Shown here one piece after another: positions 24,167-35,232 of a stretch of 64,000 nt of DNA. The translations under genes were made by a program, and so were the position numbers. Source of the stretch: Torreya grandis (taxonomy: Eukaryota; Streptophyta; Pinopsida; Cupressales; Taxaceae). Each line of letters begins with the position of its first letter. The first letter of the stretch is position 1. The notes beneath the pieces were generated by a model. It saw nothing but the letters and a program-made list of their open reading frames with translations, was not told where the DNA came from and made no database searches. The DNA lies in contig JARHVA010000021.1 in NCBI GenBank assembly GCA_037957365.1, positions 2,961,001-3,025,000 of the forward strand, given 5' to 3'.

Positions 24167-24652
24167 AAGGATTTTCCCAATGGTGGTTATAATCATTGGA
24201 CCCCTATAGTGACAAATATGATATGAATATGTAAGTGGGATGGTATACAATGATTTGCCCATAGGTGGTTATAATCATTAGTATCTCAATTATGGCAAAC
24301 AAGTTCCTGTTGGATAGAAGAAAGTGAATGATTTACCTAAAGGTGATTATAATCATTTACCTTAAATTGGTATAAATGTAATCATTTTACTGAAGGTGGC
24401 TATAATAAATAAAAATGTAAGTAGGATGGTGTGAAATAATTTACCCAAAGGCAGTTATAATCATTGGACCTTGATTATGGCAAATAAGCCCCTGTTGGCC
24501 AAAAGAAAGTGAATGATTTGCCCAAAGGTAGTTATAATCATTTATCCTCAAATTGGTGGAAATGCAAATGAACTTTTTGAAGATAGCTATAATCACTAGA
24601 AATGCAAGTAGGATGGTGTGCAATGATTTGTCCAAAGACAGTTATAATCATT
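24167..24652. repeat. Hairpin repeat array, E 3' region
   Basis: A 31-bp unit recurs about eight times, spaced roughly 70-110 bp. Arms AATGATT and AATCATT flank a constant loop TTGCCCAAAGGTGGTTAT. Well-preserved units are 24249-24279, 24327-24357, 24512-24542 and 24622-24652. Other units have decayed arms. Copies recur in the unit B fragment (38210-38510). Confidence 0.85.
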
Positions 24653-25926
24653 AGAACCTGATAGTGGCAAACAAGTTGTGAAATATGATGATTATAAACA
24701 TGATGATGTCAAATCAATACAAAGGATAAATACAAATTAGGCAACCTATGAGTAGGGATATGCTCATCTGAACTAGAAAGGAGGATAATTCTTTCATTAT
24801 TTATTTACTCTGTTTGGGATATGATTTGGCCCAGGTCAACATTGTTGCTGAATCTAGTGCCAAGGATATATCATCATTGTATTTACCATGTAGACTTATC
24901 AAAGTTGATTTTTGATATAACACATGATGGTAGACATCATGATAGAACACCATGATGACTTTGCTGAAATATACATAAGGACTGACTCTCGATCTAATAC
25001 TCAATTAAAAAAAATGCACCAATGATAAAAACCATGATGAAAATGTTGATGCCTAAATATGGATACATTTAAGAATAATGTGTAAAGAATCACCCAATAA
25101 ACACATGTAGACTGAATCAAGGCAATAATACTTAAAGAAAACAAATAGGCACACAAACACAAAATAAAATAAAATAAAATAAAATGAACAAACAAAAAGA
25201 AAGAAACAAACAAATAATGGTTAATCATAATGTTAGTACAAACACTATGATCAAATGAGACGACAAATATTGCTCCTAGAAAATAGGTGATAACTTAACA
25301 AAAAAACAAAATGGAGGAATAGAAGAAAAGGAAGGGGGTGGCCGAGCTATCTCCATATTCACCAGGCAAGTGGACACTATCTACATAGTTTTATGGGTGT
25401 AATATCCCACAAAAACTTTAGGTCGAATGTAGTTCTCCCAGAAAATGGAATAGGAGAAAATGATGAAAAGAAAACATGATGGATGTGATAGAATAATATA
25501 GGAATAAGCTCATAAAATGGTAAGAGCATGGGATAAAAGGCAAAAAAGGATGGCAAAACTAAATAACAAGTGATTTATTGTGCCTTAGTGAGGGTTCCTA
25601 AAATCCTTAAGACAAAAAAGTGTTTAATGTTTTTGGTTTTTCTAAATCAGTTTTCAAATGTTTTTAGAAATTTTGGAGTATCTCAACTCAATTGAGAATG
25701 ATGAGACACTAAATATTCTAAGCTCACAAAATGACAAGAGCATGGATAACTTGAATAAATGCTCATAAAATGGTGAGAGTGTACTAGCAAAGGGGGACTG
25801 AGATGATCTCAACATGAATTAAACATGACCTACATAGTCCTAAAATAGCTTCAAGTCATAGTATTTCCAACTTATAAAAGAGAAATTTGACTAGTGTAGT
25901 AACCAATTCAAATAAAACATGCACAG

Positions 25927-26853
25927 TGTTAGGATGTGGAGCTAAAAGCTTCAACTGGTGCAAACATGGAGGAGGTTGCTGAGTTCCAGGGAGACCGGCG
26001 TCGGTGGAGTGCAGTGCAGAAGGAAACTGACATCGACAGGTGTGAGCTGAAGATAATCAGCATCGACAGGAGGTCGGCCGACGTCGGTCACCTCCAGGTA
26101 GACAGGGACCGACGTCGGTTGCCTGTGGCGGTTCCAGAACTGTTCATTGCATAGACAGTTAGTTCGTTGAACTGAGAGTTTGCATGTAAAGGCTAATTAT
26201 AGTCTTGAGTTGCGTGTCTAATTATTGTAATTAAGATAGTCTAATTATTGTAAGCATGAGATCTATATATGGACTCATGGGCTGTATTGTAAACTAGTGC
26301 TAGAGAGTAAGAGAGCAAATAAGCTCCTTCTGAGAGAAGAGAGCAATGGTGTGTTCCTCTTAGTGCCACAGTACCAAGAGTGGGTGCTGGTTTGGAGAAT
26401 TAGAAGGGTTCTTCGTATATGTATGATCTTAGTCAGCAGGTGAGCATGGCTTCTTTTAGAGATCTACAATGGTGAGTAAGGTCTAGTGATTTGCAAGTAG
26501 CAGCAGAGAGCAAGAGATCTACTTGGAGTACGGTTGTGTACTTGGTGTACTGGCAGCGTGTTACTGACTGGTGGAGGTGAACATCAATTCTATATTGGAG
26601 TTGATTGTTGGGACCGAGAGAGAGAGGGAAGAAGGTCTTGAGGTGTGGCGAGCCTTTGAGGTGGAAGAAGAAGTGGCATCTTCTTTATTGTATTTTCTTC
26701 TGAGTGATTATTAATACAATTGTGTATTGTCTCTCGTATTCTTGTGTTGTTTCATATTTCTAGTTACTTGTTACTTCTGGTTAAATTCCGTGTTTAGTTG
26801 CTAATACAAGAAGTAATCATATGTGCTCTAATTGGTGGGGCAAGATCCTGACA
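25927..26853 (+). repeat. Copia 5' LTR
   Basis: Contains a TATA-like CTATATAT at 26263-26270 and five 12-bp ACCGACGTCGGT-type palindromes starting at 25994, 26026, 26056, 26077 and 26108. The 218-bp reading frame crossing these palindromes is not a gene. Confidence 0.95.
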
Positions 26854-26856
26854 AGT

Positions 26857-26913
26857 TGGTATCAGACCCTGGTTGTAGGGTCAAGAGCTGATACCATCAA
26901 GTGGTATCAGAGC
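26857..26913 (+). other. Copia primer-binding region with two TGGTATCAG copies and a hairpin
   Basis: TGGTATCAGA at 26857 and TGGTATCAGAGC at 26902 both match the 3' end of initiator tRNA-Met. CTGATACCA (26888-26896) can pair with 26902-26910 across a 5-nt loop. Confidence 0.7.
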
Positions 26914-27176
26914 TTTTGGTTGGGTTGACTAACAGGTGGTTCAGATCTGGTAGTGTTTGTTGATTACAGGTCACTCACAAGGGTTTCAGATTGAGTGGGA
27001 GTATAGCAATGGTAGAAGAAAGTAAGCTACGAATGGAGAAACTGAATAGCACGAATGGTCTGATTGATGGAAAGAAAAAGTAGGTAAAGGGAGATTGTTG
27101 GTCGGTAGAAGATCAGTGCATAAAAGTAGATGTTGCAGGTGATGTTGCATAGGTTGCTCTGGATAAAGTAGAATCT

Positions 27177-27578
27177 TTGATTACAGATTCTTTTGCCTCT
27201 TTCCATGCAGCCCGAAATAGAGCATCTTTTCATGGGTATGTCTTTGGAGAATTTGGAGAGATTTATTTAGGGGTTGGAGAGCCTTGTCAAATTATTGACG
27301 AAGGGGAAGTGAAGCTGAAATTGCAGACAATTAACACACAGGTGTTGAAGGAGGTCATGCAGGTACCAGTCTTGGAGATGGGTCTAATTTCTTCAGGAAA
27401 GTTGGGTGATGGGAGATGCACTATAACTCTCACAGTGGATGCAATTGAATTAGATGGTGGTAAGAAATTAGGTATCCTTTATCTATCTACTTATATTACT
27501 GATTCACCTTTTGTTACAGAGATGTGGCTTTGTAGGTTTGGTCACATATGTAGGAGGAGAATGCAAGTTTTTAAGTAG
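27177..27578 (+). pseudogene. Copia protease C-terminus and GAG-pre-integrase domain
   Basis: The open 133-codon stretch reads GEIYLGVGEPCQIIDEGEVK, then LKEVMQVPVLEMGLISSGKL. This is the segment after the protease active site in Copia polyproteins, usually ending in a VLHVP..NLISVGQL-like phrase. It continues through MWLCRFGHICRRRMQV, the degenerate LWHxRLGH...GM box of GAG-pre-integrase. A stop ends it at 27578, and integrase is not recognisable. It is a deleted relic within the nested element. Confidence 0.8.
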
Positions 27579-27759
27579 AGGTCAGATGTCTTTGACAAAC
27601 TTAAGAACTGGAAAGCCTTGGTGTTCATGGAGGAGATGGCGGACATAGATCAACGGAGGGGACTGAATTATTTTGAGTAGGGCTGTGTTGATTTGAATAG
27701 GATTTTGATCTATGGAGAGCTCACGGGTAAAAAGTTATCACTCACAGGTGAACACAGGT

Positions 27760-27938
27760 ACCGACATCGGTCATATAGTGACCGACGTCGGCAATAGGAA
27801 GACCAATGTCAGTCATTCAGGAACCGACATTGGCATAAGGGATACCGGTGTCGGCAAGATAGATGATGTCGACAGTCAGGGTCAGATGCAAGAAACTGAC
27901 GTCGGTCAAGTGCAGATTGGGAGATGACCGAGATTGGT
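27760..27938 (+). repeat. Palindrome array, 21-bp period, inside Copia
   Basis: Twelve-bp ACCGACGTCGGT-type words start at 27760, 27781, 27802, 27823 and 27844, exactly 21 bp apart. Further variants lie at 27862, 27895 and 27927. Because 21 is a multiple of three, one frame reads as a seven-residue repeat beginning TDIG or TDVG. Confidence 0.9.
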
Positions 27939-28389
27939 CACTAGAACGGATGGTGGGTGGACAACAAGCTGTCAACAAGTCTCAAACGTCCATATGGAGG
28001 TCAGAAAGGGTAAGTGAACCTCATATTCATTGTTCACCTTCTTTATATTGCTTACTAATGGTCAAGAACTAGGAAGATGTGAAGAAGCAATGCAGGTAGA
28101 ATCCAGAAATAGTGGGAGCTTGGCATGGATGAGGAGTGAGTCCTTGGAGAAGAACCAAACAGGTATTTGTTGGTGGAGTTGTCAGCTGGAAGAAAGCACT
28201 GGATGAGGGACGGATTCCCAAGTTAAAGAAGAGAGTGGATGGATACGTGAGATGGAAGGCCAAGGCATATGGTCTTGAGGTAGCTGCAGGATAGTGGTAC
28301 AGGGTTTGACAGGTGGATGACTAAGCATGGCTTTAGTCAATGTCAGTGTAACTATTGTGGTTTTGTCTTACCAGGTGGATAATGAGTTG

Positions 28390-28920
28390 CGACATTATCC
28401 AGTTACTGTATGTGGGTGATTTGCTAGCAGGTTTGTACATATAGGGATTTGCTGAGCTAAGGGTAAGGTTAGTTCAGAGGTATGTCATGAAGAATTTGGA
28501 GCAACGAAATTCTTTGGCATAAGAGACATGGAGATTTTGTCTCCAGTGGGAGCTGATGTGAAGACGGTGTTGGCGGGGTTCATGATGCAGGATGTAGAAT
28601 CAGAAAGCACACCAAGGGCTGGACAGTTCAAGCTTAGCTTTGAACAGGGTTCAAAATCACATGAGGTCTAGTGTAGGCTTGAGTTTTCCCAAGCAGTGGG
28701 AGTTGTCAGAAAGTTTGGAGCCAATTTGGGAAAGAAGTACTGGAGGGCAGTTCAGTGGATTCTTAGAGGGACCAATAGCAGGTGCACATGCTATGCAGGG
28801 TCAAGTTCTTTTCTACAGGGGTTTGTAGATGCGGATGTGGCAAGAGATTTGGATGACAGGTAGAGCATCACAAGGTATGTGGTGGTTGGTCTTCAGGATT
28901 AAGCTTGAGAGGGGTACAAG
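28390..28920 (+). pseudogene. Copia reverse transcriptase and RNase H scraps
   Basis: Near 28407 one frame reads LLYVGDLLAGL, a degenerate YVDD box with Gly for the first Asp. After a stop it continues AELRVRLVQRYVMKNLE, the usual following helix. Near 28820 another frame gives GFVDADVARDLDDR then SITRYV, the Copia RNase H start (normally G-DADWAGD...R-ST-GY). The frames are shifted and interrupted. Together with the protease relic they fix the element as Ty1/Copia on the plus strand. Confidence 0.75.
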
Positions 28921-28989
28921 CCAGGGAATAAAATTAGACAGTGTACAGGTATAGGTACAGTTGCAACTGTTTATCTCCAAGTGGGAGAT

Positions 28990-29917
28990 TGTTAGGATGT
29001 GGAGCTAAAAGCTTCAACTGGTGCAAACATGGAGGAGGTTGCTGAGTTCTAGGGAGACCGGCATCGGTGGAGTGCAGTGCAGAAGGCAACCGACATCGGC
29101 AGGTGTGAGCTGAAGACAACCAGCATCGGTAGGAGGTCGGCTGACGTCGGTCACCTCCAGGCAGACAGGGACCGACGTCGATCGCCTGTGGCAGTTCCAG
29201 AACTGTTCGTTGCACAGACAGTTAGTTCGTTGAACCGAGAGTTTGCATGTAAAGGCTAATTATAGTCTTGAGTTGCGTGTCTAATTATTGTAATTAGGAT
29301 AGTCTAATTATTGTAAGCATGAGATCTATATATGGACTCATGGGCTGTATTGTAAACTAGTAGCTAGAGAGTAAGAGAGCAAATAAGCTCCTTCTAAGAG
29401 AAGAGAGCAATGGTGTGTTCCTCTTAGTGCCACAGTACCAAGAGTGGGTGCTAGTTTGGAGAATCAAAAGGGTTCTTCGTATATGTATGATCTTAGTCAG
29501 CAGGTGAGCATGGCTTCTTTTGGAGATCTACAATGGTGAGTAAGGTCTAGTGATTTGCAGGTAGCAGTAGAGAGCAGGAGATCTACTTGGAGTACGGTTG
29601 TGTACTTGGTGTACTGGCAGCGTGTTACTGACTAGTGGAGGTGAACATCAATTCTATATTGGAGTTGATTGTTGGGACCGAGAGAGAGAGGGAAGAAGGT
29701 CTTGAGGTGTGGCGAGCCTTTGAGGTGGAAGAAGAAGTGGCATCTTCTTTATTGTATTTTCTTCTGAGTGATTATTAATACAATTATGTATTGTCTCTCA
29801 TATTCCTGTGTTGTTTCATATTTCTAGTTACTTGTTACTTCTAGTTAAATTCCATGTTTAGTTGCTAATAAAAGAAGTAATCATATGTGCTCTAATTGGT
29901 GGGGCAAGATCCCGACA
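28990..29917 (+). repeat. Copia 3' LTR
   Basis: Matches 25927-26853. It keeps the palindromes, several in better form: ACCGGCATCGGT at 29057 and ACCGACATCGGC at 29089. Confidence 0.95.
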
Positions 29918-29993
29918 CACATTTGGCATAATGGTATAGTACACCATAATAATATAAAGTTAGAATGTCAAGGCATAATAAACAAATGTTTCC

Positions 29994-30124
29994 CCTAGTT
30001 TTCTCATAAGTGGTTATAACTAGGATACACAAAATCATATCAATGATACTAATTTGCCCATAGGTGTTATAATTAGTAGCAAGATTGGTGAGACACTGAT
30101 TTGCCTAAAGGCGGTTATAATCAG
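29994..30124. repeat. Three hairpin repeats of element E with different but complementary arms
   Basis: 29994-30024 has arms CCTAGTT/AACTAGG. 30047-30078 has TACTAATT/AATTAGTA. 30096-30124 has CTGATT/AATCAG. All keep the loop pattern of the 24167-24652 array. The unit B counterparts lie at about 39845-39985. Confidence 0.85.
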
Positions 30125-30582
30125 ATCCACACAAACAAACATGATATAGAACTAAACAAGAAATTAAGGATGCAACTGCCAAAACTTCTTACTATTTAAA
30201 AATATGAACTTTGTCTAGAATGCTTAAAATAATTACAAATACTAATCTGATTCTTCATGCTGAACATTGAACCAATCAATAAACCAAGGTCAAACAAATG
30301 ATGTAAGAAGGATCAAAACATGTTAGGTTGATAGAATGAAATGGTTGAATGGATAAGTGATAGGCAAAGTGATAGGGTGGTAGGATGATATAATGGTAAG
30401 AGGGTTGCCCCCTTGATAAGATGAATGACAAGGTAGGAAATAATGGCAAGGTATATGATAAATGGGAAAGATATGGAAAATAAAATGGTATGATACATGT
30501 TTTTGGCTTGGGTGAACGCTTTTGGTGTTCCTATTGATGTGAAGATGCACATCTTGATCAACAAATGATACAACTAGAGTAA

Positions 30583-33330
30583 TCAATTATGTAAGTTTCT
30601 AGTCCACACCTCTTCTAAATAGTTACAGATTTGGATCCTGATAATGTCGTTGTGAATTTCATTAGTTGTTGATTTTGTTTCCTCCAAACATCGATACAAG
30701 GTATCTTTGTAGCCTCTGCAAAGGAAAGTGAGGTCAAGGATAGTAGATAGGGATAAATGTTGGATGATGGGTTTGATTGGAAAATGGAGTGGTGGATGAT
30801 AATGGAATGTATAATGGTTAGGAAATAAATGAATATCAATATTTTTAGGCACACACAATGTTGTTGATTCCAAATTTGACATAACTTTGGATGTGGTGGG
30901 GCTGAAGAATTCTGAATATGCTCTTGATTGGACGTCTAGATTTTTATGTTGTTTGGGCTTAGGAGTAGATACCATCTGATTAGGTTGTAGATTGGAAGCT
31001 ATTTTGATTTCATCTTTGATTTTATCTTCATTAAGCAGTGAAGAAATATTGTGCTCTGCTATTGGCACCTTGTAGAGGTTTTCACCAATGAAGTTGTCTT
31101 GGTTGTCCCATAGTGCTTCTAAGTAGGTTTCACTAAGGAAAATTAACTTTTGACTTTGATTGTCTTCTAGTTCCTCTAAAAAGGTTTCACTAGAAGATGT
31201 TGAGTTTGACCTTTGATTTTCCCCTACCACCTCTAAATAGGTTTCACTAGGAGATTTTTCTTCTTTTGCATAAATTTGGTCTTGGCCTCCTTGTTGTTCT
31301 TCAACTGATATGTCACCATGGATGTAATTCAACAAGGTATGATTCTATCAGTCCTAATTAACACTTGTGGGAGATGAAATGTCAATAATATGGCTATGTT
31401 GGATGGTGGTAATGGCCTGTGGAATAGTAATGGAATGGGGAAAGATAACATAATCCTCGTAGAAGATATTAGGAAAACTTATGTTGATAATGAATTAATC
31501 ATCCTCAAAAACCATAGAATGGTCACAAATGTATTCAAATTTATCTGTGAGGTATGCATAATCAATGTTGTAATAGCTATGAACGTATTCTAATTTTGAA
31601 TATGATTCTGACTCAATGGACTTAGAATTTGATGTTGAGAGTAACATTGATTCTGCTTCTTATGCTACATCTGATGTTGGTTCAAGAATATAACTTGACT
31701 CTAATTTTGATTCTTCATCTAGTGTGGACACTGATACAATGATGTCTTATTGAATGCTTGGTTTTGGATATGTAACGGCCTATGATGGCATGATGGGCTC
31801 CATAGAGATTGATTTATCAAAGTGAGACTCCTTAACAATGGGAAATGTGTCAAAAGACAACTCCTAAGAGATTGGATTGCCAAAAGGAGGTTCTTTAAAA
31901 ATAAGCATATGGTTGAGGTAATGATTTTTTCAAAGGTGGTTATAATCATTAAGAAGTGACTTAACAAAGACTGGCTTGTTAGAGTGAGATTCTTCAACAA
32001 TGAGAATAGTATTGGAAGGTGATTCATCATAGGTTGACTTATCATAAATGGTTGGTTCAACAAATTTTTTTTGGATTAGTCAATTATCTTGGTCTTGGTT
32101 TACAATCAATCATAAAATATTAGTTTGGAATATCGTTTGGTGCTCAAATGATTGGCTTGATTGAAGAGGTACTGATTGGCTTAGTTGGGGCATTGATTGG
32201 CTTAGTTAGATAGGTACTAATTTTCTCAGTTAAGGTATTAATTAACTTAGCTGAATAGGTACTGATTGGATCGATTTGAGCTAAACAATTGGTATTAGTT
32301 TATGATGAACAATTGGTTAAGGTTTAGGATGGACTATTAGCTAGGGTTTAAGCTAGTAAATTGGATGGAGATTAGGTTGGACAATTGGTTGGGGTTTTCT
32401 AAAGTGGGGAATGGATGGAGATAGTGGAATAATGATCGATGGTTGGATAATAGTAGGGTATTATGGAGATTAATTGCTTGCATGAGCCAAAGGATGAAGT
32501 CCTAAAATGGTAATAGTATGGCTTTGTGGAGCTTGTTTGCTCGCATGAGCCAAAGGAAGAGGTCTTAGAATGATAATGATAGGGCATTGTAGAGCTTGGT
32601 TTCTCACACAAGCCAAAGGATGAGGTCTTGAAATAACAAGTTTGGGGTGTTGTAGAGCTTTATTCCTCATATAAGCCAAAGGAATAGGTATTAAAATGAT
32701 AATCTTGGGGGGTTGTGGAGCTTAATTGCTCACACAAGCCAAAGGATGAGGTCTTAGTATAGAAATGGTATGGCATTATGGAGCTTGATTGATCACACAA
32801 GCCAAATGATGAGGTCTTGGAATGGTAATGGTATTCCTTAGATGTTTTGGATCTTGGTATCTTACACACTCCAAAGGAGGGTTAATGGTATACATGGGGG
32901 ATTGGGTGGTCATATAAGGGTGAGTATAATACCACAACTAGGGTGAAGAATGAATCATTGTACCCTAAACTTGAGCATTTTGGCTTTTCTCCCATTTGGA
33001 TTGATTATTGTAAGGAGGGTATGGATCCTCTTCCTAAATAACATCATCCTTGTCTTTGTAGGGGTTTTGTTCCTTGGATTGATTATTGCAAGGAGGATAA
33101 GAATCCTCCTCCTAAATAACATCATCCTTTTACCTATAGGGGTTTTGGCTTAGATTTTATGGATCTTGAATTTGTTCCCCATATTGATTATGGTAAGGAA
33201 GGTATGGATCCTTCTCACAAACCATATTATCTTCATAAGGGTCTGCTTTAAAAAAATCAAAGTCATTTTATACAACTATTCCATCATAACTTGGATTGTA
33301 TGTGAATCGACCATAAGTGTAGCTAGACAT
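30583..33330 (-). pseudogene. Element E main reading frame: about 916 codons, repeat-rich, no known domain
   Basis: One minus-strand frame runs from a possible ATG at 33330 to a stop at 30583 with about two dozen stop codons but no frame shift that I can detect. Three tandem arrays inside it all have periods divisible by three. One is 78 bp (26 residues, containing KDDVI, EED, YPP and NNQSK, about 32990-33160). One is 63 bp (21 residues, PHPLACVSNQAPQ-like, units ending near 32485, 32548, 32611, 32674, 32737 and 32800). One is 57 bp (19 residues with SETYLE, 31125-31260). The C-terminal 250 codons (30583-31335) are fully open. Many stops replace Gln seen in sister repeats, which suggests C-to-T decay. 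It has no transmembrane segment or zinc knuckle and I recognise no family. Confidence 0.6.
31919..31951. repeat. Hairpin repeat inside the E reading frame
   Basis: Arms TAATGATT/AATCATTA are perfect over 8 bp, with the same loop pattern. In the E frame this copy is translated as LLNDYNHL, a stop, then KNHYL. Confidence 0.8.
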
Positions 33331-33864
33331 ATCCACATTAATGATAATGCTCTGCAAAAAGGTCTAGAATTTTAAAAACTCTAAAAAGCTATGTATGAAA
33401 AGACAAAAGAGGTTCAAACTCTATCTAGCTTGGTCTAGGGTGGATTTATACCTCAAAAACTTCTATGCTAAAAATAATATAACATCATATATCTAACGTC
33501 AAATGCTTTCCACAAATAAAATCAAGTAAAATGAATTAAAGACAAGATGTCAAAGTTTAGGTTCAAAGATGTAACTATAGTTTATTTCAAAAGACTTATA
33601 AGGCACAAACTTTAATTGATTTTGGTAATGTAAAGTTAGCCATTTTAATCAAGTGTCTCACACAATGTTTTTGAAATAAAAGTTTTATAGTTTAAAACAA
33701 GGTGTTAAATGGATGCCATAACACCTTTCAAACAATGGAGTAATGTAGACAAACAAAGTCATTCATGACATGGTATAAACAAAAAAGTTTTAGATCTAAC
33801 ACACTAATCAATAAAAGAATAAATGATAAAATACAACTAAGTAACACGTTAATTGAGTTCATAC

Positions 33865-33967
33865 CGATCAAGTTATCATGCAAGGGTCTCTTCCTTTGCA
33901 TGATGATACCATCATTGGACTTCTTAGTGATATCCCATAGTTGACCAGACCTAACTTGGGCCTTCAT
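33865..33967 (-). pseudogene. Element E candidate first exon
   Basis: Just inside the proposed primer-binding site a minus-strand ATG at 33967 starts MKAQVRSGQLWDITKKSN, which continues with GGIIMQ-like and KRPLHDNLI wording. It reaches a donor-like CGGTATGA at 33864. A pyrimidine-rich acceptor TTTTTGCAG ends at 33352, followed by the main frame. The most obvious donor and acceptor leave the phase one base off, so the intron (about 0.5 kb) is a proposal. I do not recognise the peptide. Confidence 0.35.
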
Positions 33968-34000
33968 TACTAAATGAGAGGTTAGCTGCTCAACCCCCTT

Positions 34001-34012
34001 GCTCTAATAGTA
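34001..34012 (-). other. Degenerate primer-binding site of element E
   Basis: Minus strand TACTATTAGAGC, against TGGTATCAGAGC in the Copia element; a purine run AAGGGGG follows. Confidence 0.45.
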
Positions 34013-34898
34013 TACGTTCTCATATTTTAATACCCCACCATGAAGCATGGCTAAAACACTACTAGGAGATGAATCCCTAGGTCAAAGCTTCCCTAGAGAA
34101 CTTGTGAGAGGTAATGACATTCCCTTTCACAAGCCAAATTACATGAAAAGAAAGACTAGTAGAAAGACTTCAGAGTTATTTTTAGATCACCGAATACCAT
34201 GCAGGTTTGGGGAGAGCCTAGGAAACTTTCTTTCTATGCCTTGGATAAAGGCACAAAATCAATGAAATGGTGCTTTTGATCACCCAATTTCCCTATAGGG
34301 GATGGGGTGAGAGCATACATGTGCTATTATTTTTGTGAAAACAAATAATTAACAAAATTTTTACAAGAAATTATGAGTGAAGTTTGATTTTAGACACAAA
34401 ATTAAAATGTGACATTGTTCGTTACTTGACTCCTTAGCTTAAGTGCAAAAGATTGAAAGAATTGCACAAAACCAAATGAATAAAAAACTATCTATGTTTA
34501 TTTTTAAGCCCAAAAGTCCAAATGTTCAATATTTATCCTAAGTTCATTTTTAAACATCAAAATTAAGTGTTCAAGACTTATGCATTCATTTTAATCACCA
34601 ACAATGAAATCTTTCTAAGACTTAGCCATCTTAATTCCTTTTAAACACCAACATCGAAATGTGCAAGATCTAACATATTTTTTTTAGTACAAAAGTGAAG
34701 TATGATTGATTTTAGCTAGATTTTTTTTAAAATACCAAGTTAAAGTGTAAAACCATTCAAATATTGCAAATTTATGTTCCAATCACATCCATGACTTGTA
34801 ATTGTTAGATAGTAACCTTATGGTTTGAAGCAATTTTGGTTGTGAGCAAATGATCTATGAATAAAGAGCTCTTGAGTTTTTAATTAGAACATAAAGTG

Positions 34899-35014
34899 AC
34901 TGAGGTCAGTTAGAGATGATCGATACCATTTCAAGGTAACCATGGCAGTTGGTTCATAGAGAACCAATGCCGATCGTGAAGAATCAACGTTGATCGATTA
35001 AGATCGTCGTCGAT
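34899..35014. repeat. Palindrome array 1 in the E LTR, 20-bp period
   Basis: Twelve-bp words start at 34899, 34919, 34939, 34963, 34983 and 35003. The best are ATCAACGTTGAT (perfect palindrome), ACTGAGGTCAGT and ATCGTCGTCGAT (one mismatch each). Confidence 0.75.
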
Positions 35015-35232
35015 CATTTGTGAACTTGAAGGCAAAACCTTAAAAGATGATCATTTTAGATTAGGCAATGGTTAGAAAAAATCTCAATAAAACATGTAAG
35101 GAAAAGTTTAGAAAGATAATTTAAATGCTACTAAAAATAAGAAGCAACCGTTCGGAAGGATAAAAACATTCAAAATGCAATCTTGGTAGATCACGTTCTG
35201 CCCTACATACTGAATGATAATAGTTATAGATA

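Larger units (their letters stand above)
25927..29917 (+). mobile_element. Nested Copia (Ty1-type) LTR retrotransposon, internally deleted
   Basis: LTRs are 25927-26853 (927 bp) and 28990-29917 (928 bp), beginning TGTTAGG and ending GACA. Priming sites are TGGTATCAGA at 26857 and TGGTATCAGAGC at 26902; the polypurine tract is CAAGTGGGAGA (28979-28988). Flanking 5-bp duplications are CACAG and CACAT; the unoccupied site in the E fragment reads CACAA (39776-39780). The internal 2.1 kb keeps protease/GAG-pre-integrase and RT/RNase H scraps, but integrase and most of RT are gone. The LTRs differ at a modest number of sites, many of them C/T, suggesting a fairly recent insertion. Confidence 0.95.

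Noticed and set aside
25936..26154. Plus-strand 72-codon frame with IDRRSADVGH-like wording
   Set aside because: Lies wholly in the Copia LTR and owes its look to the ACCGACGTCGGT words; the 3' LTR copy is not open in the same way.
27760..27938. Regularly spaced short repeats suggesting a CRISPR-like array
   Set aside because: Repeats are 12-bp palindromes with 9-bp spacers inside a plant retrotransposon; no CRISPR context.
32399..32869. Minus-strand frames of 70 and 69 codons with a SSFG(S/L)C repeat
   Set aside because: An alternative frame of the 63-bp repeats. The frame shared with 30583-31335 and 33000-33330 is preferred because it runs through the whole region without a shift.
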